A DNA stretch of 64,000 nt from Ramlibacter alkalitolerans (GCF_016722765.1 NZ_JAEQND010000019.1:1-64000); one strand, 5' to 3'. Positions 52,225 to 61,641 are shown, counted from the stretch's first letter. Program-made: numbers and translations. Notes: a model not told the origin generated them from the sequence alone.

Positions 52225-52832
52225 CCCTGCACCGTCGCCAGTTCCTCCAGCTCCTTGCCGCCACGGCCGCCGGCCCCCGCCTGGTGGCCGCGCAACAGGC
52301 CAGGACCGTGCGCCTGCGCGGCACCATCGAAGCCCTGAGCGCCGACAAGCTCACGCTGATGGAGCGCAGCGGCCAGCGCATGGAACTCGCGCTGGCGCCG
52401 AACTGGACCGTCACCGAGGTGTATCCCGTGACGCTGCAGGACGTCAAGGCCGGCAGCTTCGTCGGCGTCGGCGGCATGCCGCAGTCCGACGGCAGCCAGA
52501 AGGCCATCGCCGTGGTGCTGTTCCCCGAGAACATGCGCGGCACGGGCGAGGGCCACTACCCCTTCGACTTCCTGCCGCAAAGCACGATGACCAATGCGAC
52601 CGTGGCCGACGTCGCCAGGTCGCCCAGCGGCGAACGGCTCGAGCTGCGCTACAAGGACGGCCAGAAGACCATCGTCGTGCCGCCCGAGGCGCCCATCGTG
52701 AGCCTGCGGCCGGGTGAACGCGGGATGGTGCAGGTCGGCCAGCGCGTGGCCGTCAACGTGCAGGACATCAACGGCACGCCCACCGTCGTCCGCGTGAACG
52801 CGGGCAAGAACGGCTTCGCGCCCCCTTATTGA
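52221..52832 (+). CDS. Tat-exported beta-rich protein of unknown function
   Basis: A 203-residue protein with twin-arginine signal HRRQFLQLLAATAAG and an OB-like repeated beta pattern: VRLRGTIEALSADKLTLMERSG, then GSFVGVGGM and VGQRVAVNVQD. Resembles DUF5666-like folds only in general appearance. Its ATG overlaps the kinase stop, so it may be linked to the signal sensed. No ligand can be proposed. Confidence 0.65.
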
Positions 52833-52839
52833 AAGAACG

Positions 52840-54111
52840 ATGACCCGACCCCTCCTCCTCGGCTGCATCGCCGACGATTTCACCGGCGCCACCGACCTTG
52901 CCAACAACCTGGTGCGCGCGGGCATGCAGGTGGTGCAGACCATCGGCGTGCCGCGGGCGCCGGTGGACAGCGTCGACGCCGTCGTCGTCGCGCTCAAGTC
53001 GCGCACCATCCCCGCCGCCGAGGCGGTGGCCCAGTCGCTCGCGGCACTGCAGTGGCTCCAGGCGCAGGGCTGCAGCCAGTTCTATTTCAAGGTCTGCTCC
53101 ACCTTCGACTCCACGCCCCAGGGCAACATCGGCCCGGTGGCGGAGGCGCTGCTGCAAGCGCTGGGCGCGGATTTCTGCTGCGTCACGCCGGCCTTCCCGG
53201 AGAACGCCCGCACCGTCTACAAGGGCCACCTGTTCGTGGGCGACGTGCTTCTGAGCGAGTCGGGCATGCGGCAGCACCCGCTGACGCCCATGACCGACGC
53301 CAACCTGGTGCGGGTGATGCAGGCGCAGTCGCGCGGGCGGGTGGGGCTGATCGAGCACGCGGTCGTGCGCGCCGGGGCCGGGCCCCTGCGCGCGCGGATC
53401 GCGCAGCTGCGCGGCGAAGGCGTTCGCTTCGGCATCGTCGACGCCGTGGCGGATGCCGACCTGCTCGCCCTCGGCGAAGCCTTGCGCGACGCGCCGCTGG
53501 TGGTCGCCGGCTCCGGGGTGGCCATAGCGCTGCCCCGCAACCACGGCCTGGCGCCGCGGCCGGAAGCGGCCGCCCTGCCCCCGGCCGGCGGCCTGCGCGC
53601 GATCGTCTCGGGCAGCTGCTCGCAGGCCACGCAGGCGCAGGTGGCGGACTTCATCGCTGCCGGCGGGGCGGCCCGCGCCATCGATCCCCTGCAGCTCGCG
53701 GACGACCGCGAAGGCGTGGTCCGGGAGGCGCTCGACTGGGCCGCCGGCGAACTCGGACACGGCGCGGTGCTGGTCTACTCCACCGACCGGCCCGAATCCG
53801 TGCGCGCCGTGCAGGAGCGCCTGGGCGTGCAGCAGGCCGGCGCGCTGGTCGAAGACGCTCTGGCGTCGATCGCCAAGGGGCTCGTGCAGCGGGGCGTGCG
53901 CCAGCTGGTCGTCGCCGGCGGCGAAACCTCCGGCGCCGTCGTGCAGGCCCTCGGCGTCGCGCAGATGCGCATCGGCCGGCAGATCGATCCGGGCGTGCCC
54001 TGGTGCCATGCCGCCGCGCCCGCCTGCGACGCGCAGCTGCACCTGGCCCTGAAGTCCGGCAACTTCGGCAGCGCCGACTTCTTCCGCAAGGCCTTCGCCC
54101 TCCTGGCATGA
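52840..54111 (+). CDS. otnK: 3-oxo-tetronate kinase
   Basis: A 423-residue member of the four-carbon acid sugar kinase family (DUF1537). LGCIADDFTGATDLANNLVRAG near 6-27 is the N-terminal hallmark; FKVCSTFDSTPQGNIGPVAEAL, RTVYKGHLFVGD and C-terminal GGETSGAVV and KSGNFG are family motifs. It phosphorylates 3-oxo-tetronate. Coupled by ATGA to the decarboxylase. The partner isomerase and dehydrogenase of the tetronate pathway are not in the window. Confidence 0.88.
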   Translation: MTRPLLLGCIADDFTGATDLANNLVRAGMQVVQTIGVPRAPVDSVDAVVVALKSRTIPAAEAVAQSLAALQWLQAQGCSQFYFKVCSTFDSTPQGNIGPVAEALLQALGADFCCVTPAFPENARTVYKGHLFVGDVLLSESGMRQHPLTPMTDANLVRVMQAQSRGRVGLIEHAVVRAGAGPLRARIAQLRGEGVRFGIVDAVADADLLALGEALRDAPLVVAGSGVAIALPRNHGLAPRPEAAALPPAGGLRAIVSGSCSQATQAQVADFIAAGGAARAIDPLQLADDREGVVREALDWAAGELGHGAVLVYSTDRPESVRAVQERLGVQQAGALVEDALASIAKGLVQRGVRQLVVAGGETSGAVVQALGVAQMRIGRQIDPGVPWCHAAAPACDAQLHLALKSGNFGSADFFRKAFALLA

Positions 54112-54773
54112 ACGAAACGGCGCTGCGCGAAGAGATCTGCCGGGTCGGCCGCAGCCTGTTCGAGCGCGGCTACGTGCATGCCACCGCGGGGAACATCAGC
54201 GTTCGCCTCGACGACGGCTTCCTGATCACCCCGACCGACGCCTGCCTCGGCTTCCTCGTGCCGGACCAGCTGGCCCGCGTCGACGCCGCAGGGCAGCAGC
54301 TCGGTGGCGCGCCGGCCAGCAAGACCCTGGCGCTGCACCGGCGCATCTACGGCGCGCATGCCGCCCTGGGGGTGCCGGCACCGCGCTGCATCATCCACAC
54401 CCACAGCACCCATTGCGTGGCATTGACGCTGGGCGATCCCGAAGGCGAACTGCTGCCGCCGATCACGCCTTATTTCGTGATGAAAGTTGGACACGTCCCG
54501 GTCGTTCCCTACCACCGCCCGGGCGCGCAGGAGGCCGCGCAAGCCGTTGCATCGCTGATCGCGCGCTACGCTGTCCAGGGCACGCCCTTGCGTGCGGTGA
54601 TGCTCACCCGGCTGGGCCCGAACGTGTGGCACGACTCGCCCGCGCAGGCGATGGCGGTGCTCGAGGAACTGGAAGAGACAGCCAGGTTGTGGATGCTCGC
54701 CTCCCCCAAGCCACAGCCGCTGGCGCAGGCAGATCTCGAGCAGTTGCGCGCAGCCTTCGGCGCCCGGTGGTGA
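54108..54773 (+). CDS. otnC: 3-oxo-tetronate 4-phosphate decarboxylase
   Basis: A 221-residue class II aldolase/AraD-family protein. HATAGNISVRLDDGFLITPT and the metal-binding CIIHTHSTHCVALTL with paired His, then HRPGAQEA and the late His site, fit OtnC. It converts the kinase product to dihydroxyacetone phosphate and CO2. ATG 54108 overlaps the otnK stop. Confidence 0.87.
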   Translation: MNETALREEICRVGRSLFERGYVHATAGNISVRLDDGFLITPTDACLGFLVPDQLARVDAAGQQLGGAPASKTLALHRRIYGAHAALGVPAPRCIIHTHSTHCVALTLGDPEGELLPPITPYFVMKVGHVPVVPYHRPGAQEAAQAVASLIARYAVQGTPLRAVMLTRLGPNVWHDSPAQAMAVLEELEETARLWMLASPKPQPLAQADLEQLRAAFGARW

Positions 54774-55327
54774 GCACGGTCCCCGCGGGGTTGTAATGCG
54801 AACGTTCAAGGTCTTTGCCGCAACGCTGCCGATCTCCTGCAATAACACCGGCAACTAAGCCGAACGTTCGCAGCCGATTCACACGGCCTTACAACTTCCT
54901 CCCCTTGGTGGGAGAGCTTCGGCACCTTCGTTCATCGGCCTGCCGCAGGACCGCTGCCACACTTGCGACGCGCCTGGAAAAGGCGCCTGCCACCCCCGCC
55001 ACGATCCTCCCGCGAACAGCGGCCTGACCCGCTTCAACTTCGACTTAAGAGCGCCGCGTTCCTATGCAACGCCGGCGCTTTTCCGTCTTGTCGTTGCATG
55101 GTTTTCGCCTTAGGAAAATTACCCATTTGCGGGGGTGACATTTCCCCACGGTAAATCATGTTTCCCCACTGAAACGTTGGCGGCCGGGGGTCCAGACGCG
55201 TTTCGGAAATCCGCACGTTTTCCAAAGTTCCTACTTCGAGCCTTGGCACGTTCTCTGCCTTATCACTTTTGCAGGAAGCAAAGCGCGTTGCGAAAGACAA
55301 CGCATTCAAGCAACCAGGAAAGTTTGA
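54774..55327. promoter_or_regulatory. 554-bp intergenic region with paired palindromes and direct repeats
   Basis: No credible gene. An 11-bp perfect inverted pair TGCGAACGTTC (54797-54807) and GAACGTTCGCA (54862-54872) each hold the palindrome GAACGTTC. Farther right TTTCCCCAC repeats at 55141-55149 and 55161-55169, exactly 20 bp apart in the same direction. An AGGAAA site precedes the multicopper oxidase start. Both motifs are plausible regulator sites, but no regulator can be named. Confidence 0.65.
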
Positions 55328-58123
55328 ATGAGGCACAAAATGACCCGTCCCCACGGAGTGCAGCCAGTCACGAAGTTCGTCCTGAGCGCGGTGGCCATCG
55401 CCGCGCTCGCATCCACCACGCTGTCGGCACAGGCGGCCCTCGACGTCACGGGCCCGCCCCCCGCGACCGATCCCTCCCACTACACGAACCAGCCCACCGA
55501 TCCCACGCAGGCCCTGCAGGACCTCCTGCTGGAGACGCCCGCGAACGAGGGCGGCATGGAGCTGCCCAATGGCGAGGTGATGGAGAACAAGCGGATCGTC
55601 AACATCGAGAACGTGATCCAGCGCGATGCCCTGTATCCGTACAACTACCCCACCAACGGCCTGCCCAGCCCCATGTTCGGCGCGCAGCCGTTCACGCAGA
55701 AGCTGCTGATGTTCGAAGAGTTCGGGCCGGAGAAGCTGGACCCGAACGTGGAAGCCGGCACCCTGCCCTTCCCGCGTCCTGCCGCCGGCGTCGCGCCGGA
55801 GCAGGAAGCCGACATCACCCGCAGCGGCCCCGCCGGCGCGGACCTCGATGCCTTCCTCCAGCAGGCCGGCATCTCCCCGTTCCCCACCCGTGAGTCCAAC
55901 ACCTCGCTGCAGAACCCATGGAAGCCGGACATCGAGCAGTTCCTCGGCCGCTTCCTGACCAACCCGCCCGCCGAAGGCCGCCCGCCAGGGGAAGGCTGGG
56001 CCCACCAGCGCTGGAACGAGTTCTACCCGCAGGCCTACTACAAGACCGTGCAGGCCGGCTCCCGCGTCAACGGTGGCCTGCGTGACAGCAAGCAGATGCA
56101 CAAGTACCAGGTCGGCGAGTTCGGCCCCGGTGGCCTGTACTACAACACCGTGGACAACAACAACCCGGCGTTCAACGGCACGACCCGGGGGATCCCGATC
56201 AAGATCCACCCGAACATGCCGACCCAGGACCACAAGAACATCTGGACCTTCGACGGCACGCTGCCCCCGAAGCTGCTGATGGCGCGCTACGGCCAGCCGA
56301 TGCTCATGCGCCACTACAACGCGCTGCCGATCGACCCGCAGGCCAACGGCGGCTTCGGTCTGCACACGATCACGACGCACGAGCACAACGGCCACTCGCC
56401 GGCTGAAAGCGACGGCTTCGCCAACGCCTTCTTCTTCCCCGGCCAGTTCTACGACTACCGCTGGCCCCTGCAGCTCGCCGGCTACGACAGCATCAACACG
56501 ACCGCCACCGAACCGCGCGCCGGCTTCCCTTGCGCCGCCGGCGAGACCCTGTGGGTCAACGATGCCAACCCTGGCGTGAAGACCTGCCAGAACGGCCGGA
56601 TCAACATCCGCGGCGACTGGCGCGAGACCATGTCCACGCACTGGTTCCACGACCACATGCTCGACTTCACGGCCCAGAACGTCTACAAGGGCAACGCCGT
56701 GATGATGAACTACTACTCGGCGCTCGATCGCGGCAACGAGGCCATCAACGACGGCGTGAACCTGCGCTTCCCCTCCGGCCAGAACATGGCCTGGGGCAAC
56801 CGCGACTACGACGTGAACCTGGTGATCGGCGACAAGGCCTGGGACCAGACCGGCCAGCTGTGGTTCAACCCCTTCAACACCGACGGCTTCATCGGCGACC
56901 GCCTCACGGTGAACTGGCAGTACGCCCCGGTGCTGGACGTGCGGGCCCGCAAGTACCGCTTCCGAATCCTCAACGGCTCGGTGTCGCGCTACCTGTCGCT
57001 CGCCATCGTGGCGGAAGCGACGGGCAACTCGGGCGAACTGAAGGGCCCCGCCGGCTCCGGGAAGACGTACAAGCGCGTGCCCTTCCACCTGGTCGCCAAC
57101 GACGGCAACATCCTGGAGCACGCCATTCCGTTCGACGGCACCATGGACCTGGATGGCAACGGCAACAAGGACGAGCACAAGGGCTGGCTGCCGACCCAGG
57201 CCATCGCCGAGCGCTTCGACATCGTCGTCGACTTCGCGAACTTCGCGACCGGCACCAAGCTGTACTTCATCAACACGATGCACCACGACACGGGCATCAT
57301 CGCCAAGCGGAAGATCCCGCTCGCCGACATCCTGTCCGAGAAGTACAAGGCCGTGCTCACGCCCGGCAAGGAAAGCTGGGACAAGGGCGACCCCGCCGTC
57401 GGCATGTTCATGCAAATGGTGGTGAAGGCGTACTCCGGCACCGACATGAGCATGAACCCCGCCGAGTACGAGCCTGCCAAGCCCGGCAAGGCCGCTGGCA
57501 AGAAGATGATCCCGCTCTGGCTGGATCGCAGCAACCCGACGCAGATGGCCGCGCTCCAGAACGCCCGTTACCGCACCTTCGACTTCGGTCGTTCGAGCGG
57601 CACGGACCTGGATCCGTGGACCGTCAAGACCGACGGCGGCGTGTCGTACATCGCCGACCCGCGCCGCATCAGCGCCGCCCCGCAACTGGCCAGCGGCCCG
57701 ACCGACGCCGGCACTGTGGGTGACGGCACGACGGAAGTCTGGCGCATCACCTCCGGCGGCGGCTGGAGCCACCCGGTGCACATCCACTTCGAGGAGGGCA
57801 TCATCCTGGACCGCAACGGCAACCCGCCGCCGGAATGGGAGAAGTGGTCCCGCAAGGACGTGTACCGCGTCGGTGGCGATCCGGAGAGCGGTGGTTCCCT
57901 GACCGTCGCGCTGAGGTTCCGCGAGTTCGCCGGCACCTACGTGGAGCACTGCCACAACACGCAGCACGAGGACAACGCGATGCTGCTGCGCTGGGACATC
58001 GAGCACCCGGGCCAGTTCCAGGTGATGCCCACGCCGCTGCCGACGTGGGATGGCGTGGAGTACGCGCCGTCGGTGGGCATCCCCACCTTCCGCACCGGTT
58101 CCGGCACGGTGGCCAACCACTGA
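55328..58123 (+). CDS. Large secreted multicopper oxidase
   Basis: A 931-residue protein with a signal peptide (residues ~14-36, VLSAVAIAALASTTLSAQA). Four copper-binding blocks are complete: HEHNGHSP near 358-365, HWFHDHM near 438-444, HPVHIHFEEG near 817-826 and HCHNTQHEDNAM near 877-888. Large members of this family oxidise metals (Mn(II), Fe(II)) or phenols/bilirubin; the sequence does not decide. It is a single-gene unit with a strong terminator and a long upstream region. A second ATG at 55340 is an alternative start. Confidence 0.9.
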   Translation: MRHKMTRPHGVQPVTKFVLSAVAIAALASTTLSAQAALDVTGPPPATDPSHYTNQPTDPTQALQDLLLETPANEGGMELPNGEVMENKRIVNIENVIQRDALYPYNYPTNGLPSPMFGAQPFTQKLLMFEEFGPEKLDPNVEAGTLPFPRPAAGVAPEQEADITRSGPAGADLDAFLQQAGISPFPTRESNTSLQNPWKPDIEQFLGRFLTNPPAEGRPPGEGWAHQRWNEFYPQAYYKTVQAGSRVNGGLRDSKQMHKYQVGEFGPGGLYYNTVDNNNPAFNGTTRGIPIKIHPNMPTQDHKNIWTFDGTLPPKLLMARYGQPMLMRHYNALPIDPQANGGFGLHTITTHEHNGHSPAESDGFANAFFFPGQFYDYRWPLQLAGYDSINTTATEPRAGFPCAAGETLWVNDANPGVKTCQNGRINIRGDWRETMSTHWFHDHMLDFTAQNVYKGNAVMMNYYSALDRGNEAINDGVNLRFPSGQNMAWGNRDYDVNLVIGDKAWDQTGQLWFNPFNTDGFIGDRLTVNWQYAPVLDVRARKYRFRILNGSVSRYLSLAIVAEATGNSGELKGPAGSGKTYKRVPFHLVANDGNILEHAIPFDGTMDLDGNGNKDEHKGWLPTQAIAERFDIVVDFANFATGTKLYFINTMHHDTGIIAKRKIPLADILSEKYKAVLTPGKESWDKGDPAVGMFMQMVVKAYSGTDMSMNPAEYEPAKPGKAAGKKMIPLWLDRSNPTQMAALQNARYRTFDFGRSSGTDLDPWTVKTDGGVSYIADPRRISAAPQLASGPTDAGTVGDGTTEVWRITSGGGWSHPVHIHFEEGIILDRNGNPPPEWEKWSRKDVYRVGGDPESGGSLTVALRFREFAGTYVEHCHNTQHEDNAMLLRWDIEHPGQFQVMPTPLPTWDGVEYAPSVGIPTFRTGSGTVANH

Positions 58124-58149
58124 ACCTGGCAACGCACTGCCAGTCCTGA

Positions 58150-58185
58150 AAGGACGGCGCCCACAAGGCGCCGTCCTTTTTCTTT
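58150..58185 (+). terminator. Rho-independent terminator after the multicopper oxidase
   Basis: A perfect 12-bp stem AAGGACGGCGCC / GGCGCCGTCCTT with a 5-base loop, followed by TTTTTCTTT, 27 bp after the stop codon. Confidence 0.93.
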
Positions 58186-58310
58186 GGTTCTTCGCCAGTC
58201 GCGGTGGGAGGCGAGCTGACCCGTTACCGCATGGTGTGACAGTGTCGACTGTGCGCTTCGCAAGGTTCGTGTCCCAGGAGACGATCTCCGCAAGCAGTCG
58301 CCTCCGGACC

Positions 58311-58440
58311 GGACCAGGCCGGGTCCCTGTCCGCCTCTGCGACTGTCCTCCGGCGCGGATGAGAGACTGGCGCGAAGCTGGCATCGCGCCCGCGCCTCCC
58401 CCTTTATGTCGCCGAGTCGGACAGGGACCCGTCCTGGTCC
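58311..58440. repeat. Inverted repeat, 23-bp arms
   Basis: The arm at 58311-58333 (starting GGACCAGGCCGGGTCCC) and that at 58418-58440 are reverse complements with one mismatch, separated by 84 bp. It lies in the gene-free stretch between the multicopper oxidase and the next gene and may be a mobile repeat remnant. Confidence 0.8.
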
Positions 58441-58501
58441 TGAGCCGCGCGGGCGGGAGAGGGCTGCCCCCTGCGAGCGTCGCAGGAGCCGCACGGTTGC
58501 G

Positions 58502-58783
58502 CGTCGCGGCAGGCGCTGCGCGGTGTGGGCCCGCAATCAGGAGCAATCGCCTGAAAGGATGCTGCCGGCGGCGGAGCGGGCTACGCAGCGCAGCGATGCG
58601 AGCCCGCGTACGTCTCTAGCTTTTCGCACCACTTGTCTGAGTCTGAAGTCGGACCGCGAGCGGTCCGACTTCAGACGAGTTGTGGTGCGCGACGCCGCCG
58701 GCAGCGTCCTTTCAGGGAAGTCGGCGCGCGAAGCCGCCGACCGATGCTCCGCGGGCCCGCACCGCGCAGCGCCTGCCGCGACG
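58502..58783. repeat. Large nested inverted repeat (MITE-like)
   Basis: Three arm pairs nest: 58502-58534 with 58751-58783 (33 bp, one mismatch), 58550-58573 with 58693-58716 (24 bp, one mismatch), and an inner CGCACCAC pair (58625, 58682). At the centre GTCTGAAGTCGGACCG (58641-58656) pairs perfectly with 58661-58676 around a 4-base loop. No coding potential. A 25-bp piece (58720-58744) recurs at 61768-61792 with one mismatch. Confidence 0.85.
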
Positions 58784-58840
58784 GACCCCGCACTTCGAAG
58801 CGGGCGCTGCGTGTTCCAGCCTTCGCGAAGGCGCCGCAGA

Positions 58841-59959
58841 TCAGCGCGCGAACGTACCGTCCTTGCGGATCATGGTCAGCTTGACGAACCGCGAACCGAG
58901 GTTGCTCTGCTTGCCGTAGCTGATGGCGAAGCCGCCCAGGTCCTCGTTGGTCAGGCCCTTGAGGGTCGCGATCAGCTTGGCGCGCGTGAGGGGGGCGGGC
59001 GTCTTCTGCAGCGCGTTGGCCACCAGCTTGGCGTTCAGGTAGCCCTCCAGGCTGTTGTAGCTGAACTTCTTGTCGTCCAGCCCGGAGATCGTCTTCTGGT
59101 ACTCGCGCACCACCGGGTTGCCCAGTTCGGTGAACGGGTACGGGACGACCTGGCTGACGATCACGCCGGAAGCATCTTCGCCGAGGTCCGCGTGCAGGCC
59201 GGAGGCGACGCTCAGCACGAAGTACTGCGCCCGCAGTCCCTTGGCCGCCAGGCCGCGGATCAGGGCCGCCGCCGGCTTCGACTGGCCGATGTAGAGGACG
59301 GCCTGGGGCTGCGCGGCGCCCACGGTTTCGATGGCCTTGGCAACGTCCACCGTGCCGCGCGGCACCGGCGCCAGCGCCACGGCCTGGCTGCCGCGCTTCT
59401 GCAGCGATGCGTTGAGCGCCTCCAGGCCTTCCTTGCCGAAGGCGTCGTCCTGGTAGGCGGCGGCGATGCGCGTGATCCCGATCGTCCAGGCGTGGTTGAC
59501 GGCGGCCTCGATCTCGTCCGAGGTGCTGGCGCGCAGGTGGAACAGACCCTCGATGTACGGGTCGCGCAGCGACTTGGCGCCGCTGGTGTTGCCGATCTGC
59601 GCGATGCCGGCCTCCTGCAGGATCGGCAGGATCTTCTGCACGTTGGCCGTGCCGCGATAGCCCACCAGGGCCAGCGCGCCCTGGTCGATCAGGGACCGGG
59701 TGTTGGCGGCGGTCTTGTCGGGGCTGAAGCCGTCGTCGATGCTCACCAGCTTGATCTTCTCGCCGCGGATGCCTCCCTTGCGATTGACATCGTCGAAGTA
59801 GGCATTCATGCCGCGCAGGTAGTCCTTGGTGAGCGCGGCGGAGGTACCGGACAGGTCGCCGGAGTGGCCAAGCAGGATGTCGGCGAAGGACCAGGCCGGG
59901 GCCATGGCGACGAGCACGGCAAGGGCACGGCCGGTGCGGGCCGCGTTGAAAACGGTCAT
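58841..59959 (-). CDS. Branched-chain amino-acid-type ABC substrate-binding protein
   Basis: A 372-residue periplasmic binding protein (Peripla_BP_6/LivK-like). Signal peptide MTVFNAARTGRALAVLVAMA...SFA; mature ILLGHSGDLSGTSAALTKDYLRGMNAYFDDVN, GYRGTANVQKILP and QIGNTSGAKSLRDP are typical. No ABC permease or ATPase is nearby; such orphan receptors also serve as sensor partners. The neighbouring two-component genes read in the same direction. Confidence 0.87.
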   Translation of the reverse strand: MTVFNAARTGRALAVLVAMAPAWSFADILLGHSGDLSGTSAALTKDYLRGMNAYFDDVNRKGGIRGEKIKLVSIDDGFSPDKTAANTRSLIDQGALALVGYRGTANVQKILPILQEAGIAQIGNTSGAKSLRDPYIEGLFHLRASTSDEIEAAVNHAWTIGITRIAAAYQDDAFGKEGLEALNASLQKRGSQAVALAPVPRGTVDVAKAIETVGAAQPQAVLYIGQSKPAAALIRGLAAKGLRAQYFVLSVASGLHADLGEDASGVIVSQVVPYPFTELGNPVVREYQKTISGLDDKKFSYNSLEGYLNAKLVANALQKTPAPLTRAKLIATLKGLTNEDLGGFAISYGKQSNLGSRFVKLTMIRKDGTFAR

Positions 59960-60098
59960 ACGGGAAACTCCCCTCTCTTCTTTGTGAATTCAGGTGGCGA
60001 CACCGGCACGCTAGTGGACAGCTCTGCCATTGAGGCTCAGGGTTCACCCGAAGTGTCGGGCGCTCGCGACACTCCAGTGGCCGCCGGCGCGGCAAACC

Positions 60099-60728
60099 TC
60101 ACGGCTGGATGAGTCCCCAGCGCAGCCCGATGAGCGTCAGCTCCGCCTGGTTGGCCACCCGCAGCTTCTGCTTGATGTTGTACAGGTGCGTGCCCACCGT
60201 GCTGCTCGCGAGCTTGAGTTGCTCCGCGATCTGCGGCACCGTGCTGCCCTGCGCGAGCTGGATGAAGACGGCGAATTCGCGTTCGGTGAGCACGTCGGAG
60301 GGGTTGGTCTCGCCTTCCACCTGCGCCAGCGCCATGCGCCGGGCCAGGGCGGCGTCGATGTAGCGTTCGCCGCGCGCCACCGCGCGCACCGCCTCGATCA
60401 GCGCATCGGGGGCACTGCGTTTGGAGAGGTAGCCCAGGGCGCCGCCCGTGAGCGCGCGATGGGCGTAGGGGATGGCATCGTGCGCGGACAGCGCCAGCAC
60501 CCGTGCCTCGGGGCTGTGCGCCAGCAGGCGCCGCATCGCCTCCAGCCCGCCCATGCCGGGCATGGAGATGTCCATCACGAGCACGTCCGGCTGCACCTGC
60601 GGATAGTCGCGGCAGGCCTGCTCGCCGCTCTCGGCCTCGGCCACCACCTCCATCTGCGCCGTGGCGAGCAGCATGCGGAACCCCATGCGCACGACCGCGT
60701 GGTCGTCCACCAGCATCACGCGGATCAT
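60099..60728 (-). CDS. NarL/LuxR-family response regulator
   Basis: A 209-residue regulator: receiver with Asp 8/9 and phospho-acceptor Asp 53 in VMDISMPGMGG, Lys in GYLSKRSAPDA, then a LuxR helix-turn-helix near 145-205 (LTEREFAVFIQLAQG, STVGTHLYNIKQKL). It overlaps the truncated kinase gene by 4 bp, the normal kinase-regulator layout, so it has lost its cognate sensor. Confidence 0.9.
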   Translation of the reverse strand: MIRVMLVDDHAVVRMGFRMLLATAQMEVVAEAESGEQACRDYPQVQPDVLVMDISMPGMGGLEAMRRLLAHSPEARVLALSAHDAIPYAHRALTGGALGYLSKRSAPDALIEAVRAVARGERYIDAALARRMALAQVEGETNPSDVLTEREFAVFIQLAQGSTVPQIAEQLKLASSTVGTHLYNIKQKLRVANQAELTLIGLRWGLIQP

Positions 60729-61180
60729 GCGGCCTGCGCCTCCGCCGGCGACAGCGGCAGCCGCGCCCGCAGTTCGGTACCGCCCCCCGCGCGCGAGGCC
60801 AGCCCCAGTTCGCCACCGAGCGCGTCCGCCCGCTCGCCCAGCCAGCGCAGGCCGAAGTGCCCCGGCCGGCTCCAGTCCGGCGGCGGGCCGATGCCGTCGT
60901 CGAGCACCCGCACGACCAGCGCTTCGCCCTCGGCCAGCACCTGCACCCGCACGCGCCGCGCCGACGCATGCTGCAAGGCGTTGGTCAGCCCTTCCTGCAC
61001 GATGCGGTAGGCGGCCAGGCGGGCGGCCGGCGAGAGGGCCGCGGGCAGCTCGTGCACCTCCTGCTCGATGGTCACCGAGGGGTGCGCGGCGCGCGAGCGC
61101 TCCAGCAGGCCGGCGATGGCTTCCCCCAGCCCCAGCGTCTCGAGCTCCATCGGCGCGAGGCGCGGGATCTCTTCAACCAC
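60725..61180 (-). pseudogene. Truncated sensor histidine kinase (C-terminal ATPase part)
   Basis: About 151 residues remain of a NarX/DegS-type kinase: VVEEIPRLAPMELETLGLGEAI from the end of the HisKA_3 domain, then an N-box EGLTNALQHA and G-box DDGIG. The sensor, membrane segments and phospho-acceptor His are missing; the frame is replaced at about 61168-61180 by IS30 transposase sequence. It should be inactive as a kinase. Confidence 0.85.
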
Positions 61181-61641
61181 CCTGCGATCTGCTGCGGCGC
61201 CCAGTCCTCCTGCAGCTTCTCGGACACGGCCTTGCGAAGCGGTTCATTGCGGGCAAGCCGCCACGTCTTGGGCCGTGCCGCTCTGGTCCACGCCGACTGC
61301 TCGGCCGAAGCTGCCCGATACGCCTGTGGCCCCCCGTTGCGCTTGACCTCCCGGCTGATCGTGGAGGCGGGACGCCCCAAGTCACTCGAGATGCTGCGCA
61401 GCGACCGGCCCGCCACCAGACCGCGCGAGATCTCCTCGCGTTCGGCCAATGTCAGATGCCGCTGCGAACGCACCCTGGCAGGCGGCGAAATGCCGCCGCG
61501 CTGCTTGATGTGCCAGTGAATCGTTCCACTATCGCGGCCGATCGCCGCGCCAATCGCCCGGAGGGATTCCCCGTTCTTCCAGCGACGCCACATCTCGGCG
61601 TTCTGCTCGGGCTCCAGCCCTCGATCTTTTCTCGATGTCAT
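61168..61641 (-). pseudogene. IS30-family transposase remnant
   Basis: About 155 residues of the N-terminal half: helix-turn-helix ESLRAIGAAIGRDSGTIHWHI, RRHLTLAEREEI-like LTLAEREEISRGLVAG, RSISSDLGRPASTISREVKRNGG, then LQEDWAPQQIAGWLKR. The DDE catalytic half is absent; past 61175 the frame reads shadow sequence of the kinase. A deletion after insertion would explain both broken genes. Confidence 0.85.

Noticed and set aside
55034-58546. An 1170-residue open frame opposite the multicopper oxidase
   Set aside because: The plus strand has all copper motifs, signal peptide and terminator; the minus frame has no domain and crosses the terminator hairpin.
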